Source of the DNA: Providencia stuartii
GTDB lineage: Bacteria; Pseudomonadota; Gammaproteobacteria; Enterobacterales; Enterobacteriaceae
Direction: 5' to 3'
Length of the DNA stretch: 64,000 bases
Assembly (NCBI GenBank): GCA_900455155.1
Contig: UGUC01000004.1
Coordinates: 496,001 to 560,000 of the forward strand
Within the stretch, counting starts at the first letter, position 1; every line of letters begins with the position of its first letter. The notes beneath the pieces are model-generated. The model was not told the DNA's origin and did no database searches. It worked only from the letters and a program-made list of their open reading frames with translations. A program made the position numbers and the translations under genes. Positions 21,406 through 32,268 of this stretch are shown here, piece after piece.

Positions 21406-21732
21406 ATGTTTATTTTCGATAAGGAAATAGAGGCAAAAAACATTGCCTCAGGTACGCGACGTAAGTTGTTCCCTGGCAGTGAAAATATGATGATAGCAAG
21501 ATTATCTTTCACAGCCGGTACATCAGGTGACTTACACTCTCATCCACATGAACAAATGAGTTATATACTCAAAGGGAAATTTAGATATCAAGTGAGGCAT
21601 GTGACTAAAGAAGTTGGAGAAGGCGATGTTGTTTATATTCCTTCAAATGAGAAACATCGCTGTGAATGTTTATCTAATGGTGAAATTTTAGATATATTCG
21701 TACCAATGAGAAAAGACTTTTTAGATAATTAA
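21406..21732 (+). CDS. KdgF-like cupin protein
   Basis: 108-residue single-domain cupin. The metal-binding pattern HSHPHEQ...E..., then GDVVYIPSNEKH, is complete, and the C-terminal DIFVPMRKDFL is typical of KdgF-like cupins. KdgF opens the ring of unsaturated uronates from pectin or alginate breakdown. It ends the dehydratase-transporter operon, 30 bases after the MFS gene, so a role in handling the same sugar acid is likely but unproven. Confidence 0.8.
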   Translation: MFIFDKEIEAKNIASGTRRKLFPGSENMMIARLSFTAGTSGDLHSHPHEQMSYILKGKFRYQVRHVTKEVGEGDVVYIPSNEKHRCECLSNGEILDIFVPMRKDFLDN

Positions 21733-21770
21733 ATCATTTTGCTAAATGATTAAAAATCTATTGATAAAAT

Positions 21771-21816
21771 AGAGGGGATCTCGATGTCTAAAATTGGGAT
21801 CCCCTCTCTATTTTTT
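21771..21816 (+). terminator. Rho-independent terminator of the sugar-acid operon
   Basis: AGAGGGGATC (21771-21780) pairs with GATCCCCTCT (21798-21807), followed by CTATTTTTT. Confidence 0.9.
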
Positions 21817-22479
21817 AATAATTAAAATTGATCCATTAATTACATGATAAAAAACACAACCAGTAATAATCAAAGCAGTTTTATCATTGAGGGAAATACA
21901 CTAACGTGATATCTCAGATATGTTATTTTTCTTCTTCTTTATTGATTTTTCGCTGATTCAAGACAACAAGTCAAACATAAAAAAGTAAGCATAAAAATGG
22001 GGATAATCATAAACGGTGAATAAGGTGAATATTGTCCGGTAATCTTGCCGATACTAGATGTAGCAATTAACTTAACAGGAATGCGGCACCTTATTAATTA
22101 AATCTCTCAGTAGGTTGAGAAGGCTGTTACATCTGTTATCAATGAGACTCTGTAACAGGGAGCAAAAGAATAGGATGATGCTCTTATTTATTGGGCCATT
22201 TCCCGAGAATTGGTGAGAAAAATAATAGCCCAAGATGTTGAGTGCCAATAGGACACCCTAGTGTTGGGTTAAGCCGTTGCGTCGAACATATTGATTTACG
22301 CAATAGTGGATAATACAGGTATCGCCAAATCTAGTTTGGATAGCACCATGTAGGGTAATCATTCATGCCATAACAGATTTATTGAAATCGCTAGTTTTGA
22401 TAAAGAAACGGTCATTACAGTAGCCAGAGAGCGGCTTAATAACGTGGAAATAGAAAGGGAGATGAGAGACAGTATAATG
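21817..22479. other. Long non-coding gap between the sugar-acid operon and frd
   Basis: About 660 bases with stop codons in all frames I checked. An 8-bp inverted repeat CTGTTACA / TGTAACAG lies at 22124-22158. A ~45-codon open stretch at about 22370-22494 runs into the frd terminator. The length suggests decayed sequence, but no family is recognisable. In E. coli ampC occupies this side of frdD; it is absent here. Confidence 0.4.
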
Positions 22480-22514
22480 AAAAATCCCTCATAGCGGTGA
22501 GGCATATGAGGGAT
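22480..22514 (-). terminator. Terminator of the frdABCD operon
   Basis: On the minus strand ATCCCTCAT (22506-22514) pairs with ATGAGGGAT (22484-22492) and is followed by TTTTTC. Confidence 0.85.
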
Positions 22515-22525
22515 CAGTAAAGCTG

Positions 22526-22879
22526 TTACAGAGCAATGACACCAATAATAGCGATCACGCTAATAATCGCCGCACCACCATAAAATACCCATTTTGATGC
22601 TGGGACATGCACTTTAAAGTCGTGCAGTGTGTGGTGAATACGGTGCATAGCACACCATACTGGTAGAATTATCATGAGCAGTAAGAAAATACGCCCGATA
22701 AAACTTTGGCAGAATGCGACAATACGCTCATAGCTTAGCATTTCAGGTGCAACACCTAATGGGATTAATATTCCCAAGAGAATGATGATAGCAGGTCCAA
22801 CAATGGCACTCCACATACCACCGGCACCAAATAATCCCCAGAAAACCGGTTCATCGGAACGTTTAGGCGTTAGATTCAT
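22526..22879 (-). CDS. frdD: Fumarate reductase subunit D (membrane anchor)
   Basis: 117-residue membrane anchor with three helices that, with FrdC, docks FrdAB to the inner membrane and binds menaquinol. It aligns with E. coli FrdD (119 aa) through [16 protein letters not shown] and the conserved [13 protein letters not shown]. It is last in the frdABCD operon, 15 bases after frdC. Confidence 0.95.
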   Translation of the reverse strand: MNLTPKRSDEPVFWGLFGAGGMWSAIVGPAIIILLGILIPLGVAPEMLSYERIVAFCQSFIGRIFLLLMIILPVWCAMHRIHHTLHDFKVHVPASKWVFYGGAAIISVIAIIGVIAL

Positions 22880-22894
22880 CAGATCCTCCGTTGA

Positions 22895-23290
22895 TTAAAA
22901 TAGCAGTGCGATCGCTAAAATCGCTGCCGTAACTAAGATCGTTAATGCCCAAAAACCTTTAACAATTGGCTCTTGTGACATTTTTTTATCACCAACGATA
23001 ATACTGACGGCTTTTGGAGCTAGATTAAACCATGTTGTGGTATGAAGTAGCGTCGCAGCCAGTGTAATAATGTTGATAATAATGACGATTGGATTACTTA
23101 AAAATCCAACAAAGCTTGCCCAAGATTCTGGACCACCTTTTAATGCGAATACGCCGAATAACACTAAAAGGCTAAACCATAGCTGAAGAACGGAGGTACT
23201 TTCACGTACGATGTAAAAGCGGTAGAAACCTAACTTTTGCCACCAGTCGCCCTTCATTTCCCTTACATAGGGTTTACGTTTTGTAGTCAT
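22895..23290 (-). CDS. frdC: Fumarate reductase subunit C (membrane anchor)
   Basis: 131-residue anchor subunit with three helices, equal in length to E. coli FrdC. It carries the N-terminal [11 protein letters not shown] and the quinone-site region [11 protein letters not shown]. It is 14 bases downstream of frdB. With FrdD it hands menaquinol electrons to the FrdB iron-sulfur clusters. Confidence 0.95.
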   Translation of the reverse strand: MTTKRKPYVREMKGDWWQKLGFYRFYIVRESTSVLQLWFSLLVLFGVFALKGGPESWASFVGFLSNPIVIIINIITLAATLLHTTTWFNLAPKAVSIIVGDKKMSQEPIVKGFWALTILVTAAILAIALLF

Positions 23291-23304
23291 GACTTCAATT
23301 CTCC

Positions 23305-24041
23305 TTATCGTGGCTTCAGCATGGCGATAATAAAGTCTTGCGCGCTGGCTGCTTTCGCTTGCTGGATTGCAGCTGCTGGGTCAACATGCTTAGGACAGAC
23401 TTCAGAGCAGTAGCCTACAAATGTACAGCTCCAGACACCATCATCACCGTTCAATAATGGCATGCGTTCTTTTGCTCCGTGGTCACGGTTATCTAAGTTG
23501 TAGCGCTCAGCCAAGGTAATTGCAGCAGGACCAACAAATTCAGGATTCAAACCAAACTGTGGGCATGCGGCATAGCACAAGCCACAGTTAATGCATCCAG
23601 AGAACTGATGGTATTTTGCCATCTGTGCCGGAGTCTGCTTATTCGGACCTTCTGAAGGCTTACGATCGTTACCAATGATATAAGGCTTGATAGCCTCTAA
23701 GCGCCCTCAATAAAGTGAGTCATATCAACCACCAGATCACGCTCGATCGGGAAGTTGCCTAGCGGTTCTACCTTCAACCCTTCAGGGTAGTCACGTAGGA
23801 AAGTTTTGCACGCCAGTTTGGGAACATTATCAACCATCATGCCGCAAGAACCACAAATCGCCATACGGCAAGACCAGCGATAAGACAGATCAGGCGCAAG
23901 GTTATCTTTGATATAACCTAAAGCATCCAGCAATGAGGTTTGCTCATCATAAGGGACATCATATGCCACTAAATGGGGCTCATTATCCGTTTCAGGATTG
24001 TAGCGCATGATCTCCATTTTTAAGTGTTTCATATCATCCAT
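23305..24041 (-). CDS. frdB: Fumarate reductase iron-sulfur subunit (frameshift)
   Basis: About 245 residues when corrected. The 2Fe-2S motif is [10 protein letters not shown], and 4Fe-4S/3Fe-4S motifs are in [12 protein letters not shown] and CSEVCP. It relays electrons from the anchor to FrdA. ATG 24041 lies after AAGGAG and overlaps the frdA stop. The frame breaks in the C-run at 23704-23706: after HFIEG one base is missing, and it resumes as [11 protein letters not shown]. This is one of the few -1 shifts in the window and is probably a sequencing error. Confidence 0.93.
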
Positions 24042-25831
24042 TAGCTTGCTCCTTGTTTGCCTTCTCTTGAGCTTCAGCTTCTGCACCATAAACACGTTTT
24101 GCTGGCTGAGATTTAGTAATCTTCACATCACTGTATTCAAGACGAGGTGCGCCTTCTGGGTTATAGAATGCCAATGTGTGTTTTAAGAAATTCACATCAT
24201 CACGTTCAGTGCAACCCTCGTCGAGACGTTGGTGTGCACCACGAGACTCTTTTCGATTGAGTGCGGAGTGTGCCATACATTCGGCAACATCTAAGCCAAA
24301 TCCAAGCTCAATGGTATACAACAGATCGGTATTGAAAACGCTGCTATGGTCGGTAATTTCAACGTGTTTAAAGCGCTCTTTCAACTCTGCAATCTTATCA
24401 ATGGTTTTTTGCATTAATTCAGGGGTACGGTAAATACCGCAGCCTTCTTCCATTGACATACCCATTTCATCACGGATTTTCGCCCAACTTTCTTTACCTT
24501 TTTGGTTGAGAAGTTTGTTCAGATTATCTTCGATATCACGAGTACGTGCTTCAATAGCATTTGCATTCGCTGGGGTTGCTTCTGCTGCATGTTTTGCGGC
24601 CTTGCTCGCCCGCTAAGCGACCGAATACAACAAGCTCAGCTAATGAGTTAGAGCCTAAACGGTTTGCACCGTGGAGACCGACAGAAGAACATTCGCCAAC
24701 AGCAAATAAGCCTTTGATGCGAGTTTCACAGTTTTGATCTGTTTCGATACCCCCCATCGTATAGTGAGCGGTCGGACGAACAGGAATTGGATCAGTGACT
24801 GGGTCAACACCGACATAAGCTTTCGCTAGTTCGCAAATGAAAGGTAGGCGTTCATGTAGTTTTTCTGCACCAAGATGACGTAAATCTAGATAGACAACAT
24901 CACCACGATGGGTACTAATTGTGCGGCCAGCACGCCATTCATGCCAGAACGCTTGTGAAACTTTGTCACGAGGACCGAGTTCCATATATTTGTTTTCAGG
25001 TTTACCGAGTGGCGTCTCGGGGCCCATTCCGTAATCCTGTAGATAGCGATAGCCATCTTTATTGACAAGAATACCGCCTTCGCCGCGGCAACCTTCTGTC
25101 ATTAAGATACCAGAACCAGGTAGGCCAGTTGGGTGATATTGAACAAACTCCATATCACGCAGTGGTACGCCATGTCGGAAAGCCATGCCCATACCATCAC
25201 CAGTTACAATACCACCATTAGTATTATAGCGGTAAACACGTCCAGCACCGCCAGTTGCCATGACGATAGAATTGGCACGGATTTGAACCTTTGTGCCTTC
25301 CATCATGTTGAGTGCGACAAGACCGCGAACTTGGCCTTCATCGACGATGATATCTAGGACAAAATGTTCGTCAAAGCGTTGAATTTGAGGATATTTTAAT
25401 GAGGTTTGGAAGAGGGTATGGAGCATATGGAAGCCAGTTTTATCGGCTGCAAACCATGTACGTTCAATTTTCATACCGCCAAAACGACGGACGTTAACTG
25501 AACCATCTGGTTTACGGCTCCATGGACAGCCCCATAGTTCCAGTTGAGTCATTTCTGTTGGGCAGTGTTCGACGAAATATTCGACGACATCTTGCTCACA
25601 CAGCCAGTCTCCACCAGCAACCGTATCATTAAAATGATAGTCATAGGAGTCATGGGCCTGAGTTACTGCGGCTGATCCCCCCTCGGCAGCCACGGTATGG
25701 CTACGCATAGGGTAAACTTTTGAGATCAGAGCAATCTTGATGTTGGGATTTGCTTCTGCGGCAGCAATCGCTGCACGTAAGCCTGCGCCCCCGGCCCCGA
25801 TAATCGCTAGATCGGCATTGAAGGTTTGCAC
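24034..25831 (-). CDS. frdA: Fumarate reductase flavoprotein subunit (frameshift)
   Basis: About 598 residues. It reduces fumarate to succinate as the anaerobic terminal reductase. The FAD-binding N-terminus is [13 protein letters not shown], and His45 in [10 protein letters not shown] is the covalent FAD attachment site; active-site HPTGLPGSG and [10 protein letters not shown] follow. The start is GTG 25831 after GGAG. An extra G at 24598-24601 (minus-strand CAAGGCCGC) breaks the frame after FGRLAGEQ; the other frame resumes as [10 protein letters not shown]. aspA and dcuA in the same window complete the aspartate-to-succinate route. Confidence 0.94.
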
Positions 25832-26634
25832 TGCGCTTCTCCATTGTTCAAGTGTAAATTGATAAATTCTTTTAAATACTTTTGATACTTAGCTATCTGC
25901 TTGTCAGTGCCACGTAATGTGATACTGCAAAAACTCTCTTTTTTAATAGTAAATAATATAATAGCTAATAATGACTTATCATGCTTTGAATTATAGCGAA
26001 TAGTCCTCATGATAAATTTGATATAGAGGGGGGTTTTAGGTGATTTAGCCTATAAAGTGTGATCTATGCCAAGTTTTTATTAATTGTTTTTTCATACGTG
26101 GCATTTTAAGTATGGTGATGGAGTAAAAAAAACATAAATTCAAATAATTACCATCATCTTTAGCAAAATGGATGGAGGGGAAATCTATTTGTACGATTGG
26201 GAATCGACTAGCCTAAAGAGAATAATAACAAAAATGTTGTTAGCTTGTATTTTTTGTCCTAAAGATTTACACAAAAATTAAATACAGTATGTTTGTGCTG
26301 TTATTTCTGACGTTTCCTTTCACGAAATAATAACCTATTTGTTTATTAATAATGAATGTCATTTATAACATCAGGTTAACATCATATTAGAAATAATCAT
26401 GATTGCTTTCTCAAGTTGACTTAAGGATTAATGGTATAAAAACGTTTTTTTGCTTAATCGATTGAAGCCGAGGATAATCACGCATTATTTCGCTCACCTT
26501 GCTATATTTTTGTTTGTCTACAGCGATTATTACGGCAGCTTATACATCAATTACATTTGATTAGTGCGAATGGATTGTTTGTCAGGCAAGAGGTGAGTAA
26601 ACTGCACGACTGTGTTTATTTTGGAGTTATATTA
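25832..26634. other. Divergent frdA / epmA intergenic region
   Basis: About 800 bases, strongly AT-rich, without a credible gene. It separates the two operons by several times the distance in E. coli. It must hold the frd promoter, but I found no full FNR palindrome (TTGAT-N4-ATCAA), only isolated half-sites. Confidence 0.4.
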
Positions 26635-27612
26635 ATGAGTGAAGTAGCGGACTGGCAGCCAAGCGCACCCATCGCTAACCTACTACAGCGAGCAAAAATC
26701 ATCGCTGAAATTAGACGTTTTTTTACAGAGCGCTGTGTGCTTGAGGTTGAAACTCCTGCCATGAGTCAGGCGACCATCACAGATATTCACCTTGTACCTT
26801 TTAATACCCGCTTTGTGGGGCCCGGTGCAGCACAAGGGATCGATCTCTATTTGATGACCAGCCCCGAATACCACATGAAACGTTTATTGGCAGCGGGCAG
26901 TGGACCGATCTACCAACTCTGTCGTAGTTTTCGTAATGAGGAAGCAGGGAGACACCACAACCCTGAGTTCACGATGCTTGAATGGTATCGTCCACATTAT
27001 GATATGTACCGTTTAATTAATGAAGTGGATGACTTGCTTCAACAGGTGCTGGATTGTGAAAGTGCTGAATTACTTTCTTATCAACAAGCCTTTTTACGTC
27101 ATTTAGATATCGACCCTCTCTCGGCAGAAAAAAGCGAGTTAAAAGAAGTCGCTGCTCGGTTGGATTTGAGTAATGTCGCTGAGCACGAAGAAGATAAAGA
27201 TACACTGTTGCAACTGTTATTTACGATGGGCGTAGAGCCTCATATCGGTAAAGAAAAACCAGTTGTGGTGTATCATTTTCCTGCAACTCAAGCATCTTTA
27301 GCAGAAATTAGTACTGAAGATCATCGTGTTGCAGAACGTTTTGAAGTTTATTTTAAAGGTATGGAATTGGCGAATGGCTTTCGTGAATTAACCGACGCGA
27401 AAGAGCAACGCCAGCGTTTTGAGCAAGATAACCGTCGACGTGCAGCCTTGGGGTTGCCTGTTCATCCAATTGATGAGCATTTGCTTGCTGCGCTAACCCA
27501 TGGCTTACCTGAGTGCTCTGGTGTGGCTCTTGGCGTCGATCGTTTGATTATGATAGCGTTAAAGGCTGAAAAGATCAGTGATGTGATTGCTTTCCCTGTC
27601 ACAATTGCTTAA
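26635..27612 (+). CDS. epmA: EF-P--(R)-beta-lysine ligase EpmA
   Basis: 325-residue class II lysyl-tRNA synthetase paralogue lacking the anticodon-binding domain. It attaches (R)-beta-lysine to Lys34 of EF-P. Class II motifs are [29 protein letters not shown] and [14 protein letters not shown] 26635 follows GGAG at nine bases and gives the E. coli-like start [11 protein letters not shown]. The gene is divergent from frdA as in E. coli. Its partners epmB and efp are at 11543-13181. Confidence 0.96.
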   Translation: MSEVADWQPSAPIANLLQRAKIIAEIRRFFTERCVLEVETPAMSQATITDIHLVPFNTRFVGPGAAQGIDLYLMTSPEYHMKRLLAAGSGPIYQLCRSFRNEEAGRHHNPEFTMLEWYRPHYDMYRLINEVDDLLQQVLDCESAELLSYQQAFLRHLDIDPLSAEKSELKEVAARLDLSNVAEHEEDKDTLLQLLFTMGVEPHIGKEKPVVVYHFPATQASLAEISTEDHRVAERFEVYFKGMELANGFRELTDAKEQRQRFEQDNRRRAALGLPVHPIDEHLLAALTHGLPECSGVALGVDRLIMIALKAEKISDVIAFPVTIA

Positions 27613-27619
27613 CAGTGTA

Positions 27620-27651
27620 GATTGCAGCCAAAGGGCTGCAATCTGCTTTTT
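27620..27651. terminator. Terminator between epmA and glpQ
   Basis: GATTGCAGCC (27620-27629) pairs with GGCTGCAATC (27634-27643), followed by TGCTTTTT. The genes converge here. Confidence 0.85.
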
Positions 27652-27656
27652 AGTGA

Positions 27657-28733
27657 TTATGGATGCTGTTTCTGTTTTTGGAGAAACTGTACACCTAAGT
27701 CAGGGAAATCAGTGAATGCACCATCTACGTCAGCTTGATTGTAGATAATATCAAAGAGTTGTTGTCCATCCTTAGCGTATTTTGGCAATTTATCGACCCG
27801 GATAGTATAAGGGTGTACCGCCATATTATTGGCATGGGCATCTTTTACCATACCCGTTAGCTTAATATTGTTAGGTGTTGAATCTTCACTAACCAACATA
27901 TGGTAGTCAGGACCAATACCATCTGCATATTTAGCGACTTCCTTCATTGAGCCGGGTTTAAACATCCAATCATAACTATAGTTAACCCAAGTTCCATCTG
28001 GTTTCTGTTCTTGTGTTTCGTTCCAGTCAGTGTAGGCAATCAGCTGGATAAGTTTTAAATTCATCCCCATTTCAGGCATTAAGGTGTTCTTAATACGCTT
28101 GAGTTCATTTGCATCAAAGCATTGAAGGTAAACATTCGAGTTTTTATCGGTATAACCATACTGTTTCAAGACTTCGAGTGTTTTTTTCGTAATATCTTTG
28201 CCTTCTTGCTGGTGGAACCAAGGGGCTTTAATTTCAGGGTAGATACCAATATTTTTCCCTGTCGATTTATTCAGACCTTGAACAAATTCGATTTCTTCTT
28301 GGAAGGTATGGATCCGAAAATCAGATTTGCCCATGGGGAAGCGGTTAGGGTAGCTCTGAACCTTCTTGCCATCGACAATATCAAACCCTTCAGTGAACTT
28401 TAATGATTTGATTTCATCAAGAGTAAAGTCGATAGCATAATAGCGGCCGTCTTGACGTGCTCGATTAGGAAAACGCTCAGCGACGTCTGTCACGCGATCA
28501 AGGTAATGGTCATGAAGTACCACTAACTCATTGTCTTTAGTCATGACTAAATCTTGTTCAAGAAAGTCGGCGCCTTGCGTATAAGCCATCGCTTTTGCTG
28601 GTAATGTATGTTCTGGTAGATAACCACTGGCACCACGGTGTGCGATCACGACTTTCTCGGCGGCTTGTGCCACCGCTGAAGCTGACATCACTAAAACCAT
28701 ACTTGCCACCAATGTTTTTAATGGGAAGTGCAT
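27657..28733 (-). CDS. glpQ: Periplasmic glycerophosphodiester phosphodiesterase
   Basis: 358 residues, with a signal peptide of ~24 residues cleaved after AQA. It hydrolyses glycerophosphodiesters to glycerol-3-phosphate plus alcohol in the periplasm. Catalytic motifs AHRGASGYLPEHT, FLEQDLVMTKD, VLHDHYLDRVT and YPEIKAPWFH are intact and closely match E. coli GlpQ. GlpT, encoded upstream in the same operon, imports the product. Confidence 0.96.
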   Translation of the reverse strand: MHFPLKTLVASMVLVMSASAVAQAAEKVVIAHRGASGYLPEHTLPAKAMAYTQGADFLEQDLVMTKDNELVVLHDHYLDRVTDVAERFPNRARQDGRYYAIDFTLDEIKSLKFTEGFDIVDGKKVQSYPNRFPMGKSDFRIHTFQEEIEFVQGLNKSTGKNIGIYPEIKAPWFHQQEGKDITKKTLEVLKQYGYTDKNSNVYLQCFDANELKRIKNTLMPEMGMNLKLIQLIAYTDWNETQEQKPDGTWVNYSYDWMFKPGSMKEVAKYADGIGPDYHMLVSEDSTPNNIKLTGMVKDAHANNMAVHPYTIRVDKLPKYAKDGQQLFDIIYNQADVDGAFTDFPDLGVQFLQKQKQHP

Positions 28734-28761
28734 GATTGTATCTCCTTGTCACTTTTTTGGT

Positions 28762-28795
28762 AAAAAAAGGGCTATATCGTTTTTTGATATAGCCC
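28762..28795 (-). terminator. Hairpin between glpT and glpQ
   Basis: Minus-strand GGGCTATATC and GATATAGCCC pair around a 7-base loop and are followed by seven T. It may attenuate transcription from glpT into glpQ. Confidence 0.75.
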
Positions 28796-28832
28796 AGAGC
28801 TTAGTGCGTTAACGTGAATCTTTAATGAAGTG

Positions 28833-30182
28833 TTAGTTCATTTTCGCTAATTCACGTTTGTGTTTAGATTCGCTAATCATCACAATAAAGAGTAAAACTA
28901 CAGCGAGTGCAGAGCCACCGATCATGACGGCAAAGCCACCATCCCAACCGAAGTAGTCAACGGTATAACCAACGATAGCACTTGCCGCAACGGAGCCACC
29001 AAGGTAGCCAAATAGACCCGTAAAGCCAGCAGCAGTCCCCGCTGCTTTTTTCGGTGCAAGTTCAAGGGCATGTAGACCAATCAACATAACAGGGCCGTAG
29101 ATTAAGAAGCCGATGATTAGCATACAAGCCATATCAACATTTGGGTTACCAGCAGGGTTCAGCCAGAATACAATCGTAGCAATTGTAACTAAGAGCATGA
29201 AGAAGACGCCTGTTGCTCCGCGGTTACCACGGAACACTTTGTCCGACATCCAACCACAGATCAACGTACCCGGAATACCTGCATATTCGTATAGGAAATA
29301 GGCCCAAGAGGATTTATCCATTGCAAAGTGTTTCACTTCACGTAGATAGGTAGGTGACCAATCAAGCACACCGTAACGTAATAGGTAAACAAAGACGTTA
29401 GCAATTGCGATCATCCATAACAGTTTGTTCGGGAACACATACTTCATGAAGATCTCTTTTGCCGTTAACTCTTTTTCATCTGACTCTTTGTAGTCAGGTG
29501 GATAGTCATTTTTATACTCTTCGATTGGTGGTAAACCACATGATTGCGGCGTATCACGCATGAGAGCAAAAGCAATCATTGCAACAAGGATTGCTGCGAA
29601 TGCTGGCATATACAGAGCCGCTTTCCAATCGTTGAACCATGCCATACCTAGCATAAATAGTAGAGGAGGAATACCACCCCCTACGTTATGAGCACAGTTC
29701 CAAACAGAAACAATACCTCCACGTTCTTTTTGTGACCACCAGTGAACCATGGTACGACCACAAGGAGGCCAGCCCATACCTTGGAACCAACCACATAGGA
29801 ACAGCAACGCGAACATGACCATGATGCTAGAGGTTGCCCATGGTACAAAGCCCATGATGAGCATGACGACTGCGGCAAGGATTAGGCCTGCCGGTAAGAA
29901 TACCCGTGGGTTAGAGCGGTCTGATACAGACCCCATAATAAATTTAGAAAAACCGTACGCGATAGAGATCCCTGATAATGCAAAGCCCAGATCGCCTTTG
30001 GAAAAGCCTTGTTCAACAAGGTAAGGCATCGCTAAGGCGAAGTTTTTTCTTACCAAATAATAGGCTGCATAACCAAAGAAAATTCCCATGAAGATTTGCC
30101 AGCGTAGTCGGCGATAGACTGGATCTATCTTTTCTGCTGGCAACCTCGATATATGAGGTGCTGGCTTAAAAATGCTTAACAT
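28833..30182 (-). CDS. glpT: Glycerol-3-phosphate:phosphate antiporter
   Basis: 449-residue organophosphate antiporter of the MFS with 12 helices, almost the same length as E. coli GlpT. Conserved features are [24 protein letters not shown], split here as [12 protein letters not shown] and [19 protein letters not shown], and the DRSNPR loop. It imports glycerol-3-phosphate and fosfomycin. The start ATG 30182 follows GGAGG. glpT-glpQ is divergent from glpABC. Confidence 0.96.
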   Translation of the reverse strand: MLSIFKPAPHISRLPAEKIDPVYRRLRWQIFMGIFFGYAAYYLVRKNFALAMPYLVEQGFSKGDLGFALSGISIAYGFSKFIMGSVSDRSNPRVFLPAGLILAAVVMLIMGFVPWATSSIMVMFALLFLCGWFQGMGWPPCGRTMVHWWSQKERGGIVSVWNCAHNVGGGIPPLLFMLGMAWFNDWKAALYMPAFAAILVAMIAFALMRDTPQSCGLPPIEEYKNDYPPDYKESDEKELTAKEIFMKYVFPNKLLWMIAIANVFVYLLRYGVLDWSPTYLREVKHFAMDKSSWAYFLYEYAGIPGTLICGWMSDKVFRGNRGATGVFFMLLVTIATIVFWLNPAGNPNVDMACMLIIGFLIYGPVMLIGLHALELAPKKAAGTAAGFTGLFGYLGGSVAASAIVGYTVDYFGWDGGFAVMIGGSALAVVLLFIVMISESKHKRELAKMN

Positions 30183-30610
30183 ATAGCCTCCGATGGCTTA
30201 TTAATCGTTATTTACTCTTATCTCTTATATTTCTATATAAAAGACTGTGAGTGTTTATTCTTGATAGAGTGATAAAAACGAAAGTATTCGAATTTAATTT
30301 CGAGCAATTTCTTTCATAAGTGCTCTTATGATAGTCATAAAAAAACATTCTATCTGTAATCTACTGCACAAATATCTGTTTTATTTATGGGAGGCATAGT
30401 TAAAGTCATTTAAGGAGGAAAAGAAACCATAACAGATGAAATTATTGTGATTAACATCACGAATTTTGTCTTTTTATCGCTAATTTTGGTTTGATTGCTT
30501 TCGTTTTTGTTCTTTATCAAACATCAAGCACGTTTCTTGTCTATATTTAGTTATAGATTATAAAAATAGACCATACTAAAAGTAATGTTGATTAATGTGA
30601 GGAATGCGAC
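30183..30610. other. Divergent glpT / glpA control region
   Basis: About 430 bases that drive both operons. It contains a CRP site (listed separately). Several TTCG-containing AT-rich half-sites (around 30280-30300 and 30500-30515) could bind GlpR but none is a full operator. Confidence 0.5.
30446..30461. promoter_or_regulatory. CRP site in the glpT-glpA region
   Basis: TGTGA (30446-30450), six bases, then TCACG (30457-30461): one mismatch to consensus. CRP activates the glpTQ and glpACB operons in E. coli. Confidence 0.65.
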
Positions 30611-32268
30611 ATGAATGGCTCATCTGTGACTGAAACGGATGTCATCATTATCGGTGGTGGCGCAACAGGTGCAGGTGTTGCTCGTGATTGCGCCCGCCGA
30701 GGATTGAAAGCAGTTTTACTCGAAAGGCATGATATTGCAACAGGCGCAACAGGACGCAACCACGGCTTGCTACATAGTGGTGCTCGCTATGCTGTCACGG
30801 ACGGGGAATCAGCAAGAGAGTGTATTGAAGAAAACAAGATACTAAAACGTATTGCACATCATTGTATTGAGAAAACTGACGGTTTATTTATTACGTTGCC
30901 TGAAGATTCTCTCGAATACCAACAGCAATTTATTCAAGCTTGCCAAGCGGCAGGTATTGATGCTCATGCTCTCGACCCCGCAGAAGCGATCCGCCTTGAG
31001 CCGTCAGTCAATCCCCAATTGATCGGTGCTGTGAGAGTGCCTGATGGTACTGTTGATCCTTTTCGTTTAACCGCAGCTAATATGCTGGATGCTCGCGAAC
31101 ATGGTGCGAAAGTGCTCACTTATCATGAAGTCATCGGACTAATTCGAGAAGGTGATAAAGTACGCGGTGTAACAGTTTACGATCATCAAGCTAAACAACA
31201 ATATGATATTTATGCTGAAATTGTGGTTAATGCTGGGGGGATTTGGGGACAAAAAATCGCAGAATACGCAGATCTGAAAATCAAAATGTTCCCTGCAAAA
31301 GGTGCGCTTCTGATCTTAGGCCACCGATTAAATAACATGGTTATTAACCGCTGCCGCAAGCCTGCTGATGCGGATATTTTGGTACCTGGAGATACGATTT
31401 CACTGATCGGCACAACATCGACACATATCGAATATGATCAAATTGATAATATGTATGTGACACCGGAAGAGGTCGATATTTTGATCCGCGAAGGTTCAAT
31501 GCTCTCACCTGCATTAGCGAAAACACGCATATTGCGCGCTTATGCGGGGGTTAGGCCATTAGTTGCCAGCGATGATGATCCTTCTGGTCGTAATGTGAGT
31601 CGCGGTATTGTGTTGTTGGACCATGCGAAACGCGATGGCCTTGAAAACTTTATCACAATTACTGGTGGTAAATTAATGACTTATCGCCTCATGGCTGAAT
31701 GGGCAACAGATAAAGTGTGTGAAAAATTAGGGCATACCGCCAAAATGCACTACAGCAGATGCCCCCTTTACCAGGGTCGCAACATAGTGCTGAAGAAGCA
31801 CTGCGTAACGTTATTTCAATTCCAGCCCCCATTCGTGGTTCTGCAGTCTATCGTCATGGTGACCGTGCTACCGCGATATTAACGACCGATAGACTAGATA
31901 AGAGCCTTGTTTGTGAATGTGAAGCGGTTACCGCAGGTGAAGTACGTTATGCTGTTAACTCATTAACAGTTAATAACTTACTTGATTTACGGCGTCGGAC
32001 TCGCGTTGGCATGGGAACATGCCAAGGTGAGTTATGTGCTTGCCGAGCCGCTGGGTTATTAAACCGTTTTAATGTGACAACACCACATGAAACCGAACAG
32101 CAGCTAGGACATTTTTTGAATGAGCGTTGGAAAGGCGTAAGACCTATCGCTTGGGGGGATGCATTGCGAGAAAGTGAATTTACTAGTTGGGTTTACCATG
32201 GCTTATGTGGCATGAATGAAAGTACCTTAGATAAGGTTTCTAACGAGGAGGCTGACCATGAAATATGA
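30611..32268 (+). CDS. glpA: Anaerobic glycerol-3-phosphate dehydrogenase subunit A (two frameshifts)
   Basis: About 551 residues when corrected. FAD-dependent catalytic subunit that oxidises glycerol-3-phosphate to DHAP. The Rossmann motif is IIGGGATGAGVARD, and the C-terminal BFD-like cluster domain carries CECEAVTAGEV and CQGELCACRA. Two +1 shifts lie close together: AAAA at 31742-31745 and CCCCC at 31762-31766. Removing one base from each restores the E. coli-like TTADAPLPGSQ. The gene overlaps glpB by 11 bases. Probably intact in the real genome. Confidence 0.93.

Noticed and set aside
22370..22494. ~45-codon open stretch with a protein-like composition
   Set aside because: No start codon with an SD, and it runs into the frd terminator hairpin; likely chance or decayed sequence.
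25832..26100. FNR box for the frd operon
   Set aside because: Only isolated TTGAT half-sites were found, none with a correctly spaced ATCAA partner.
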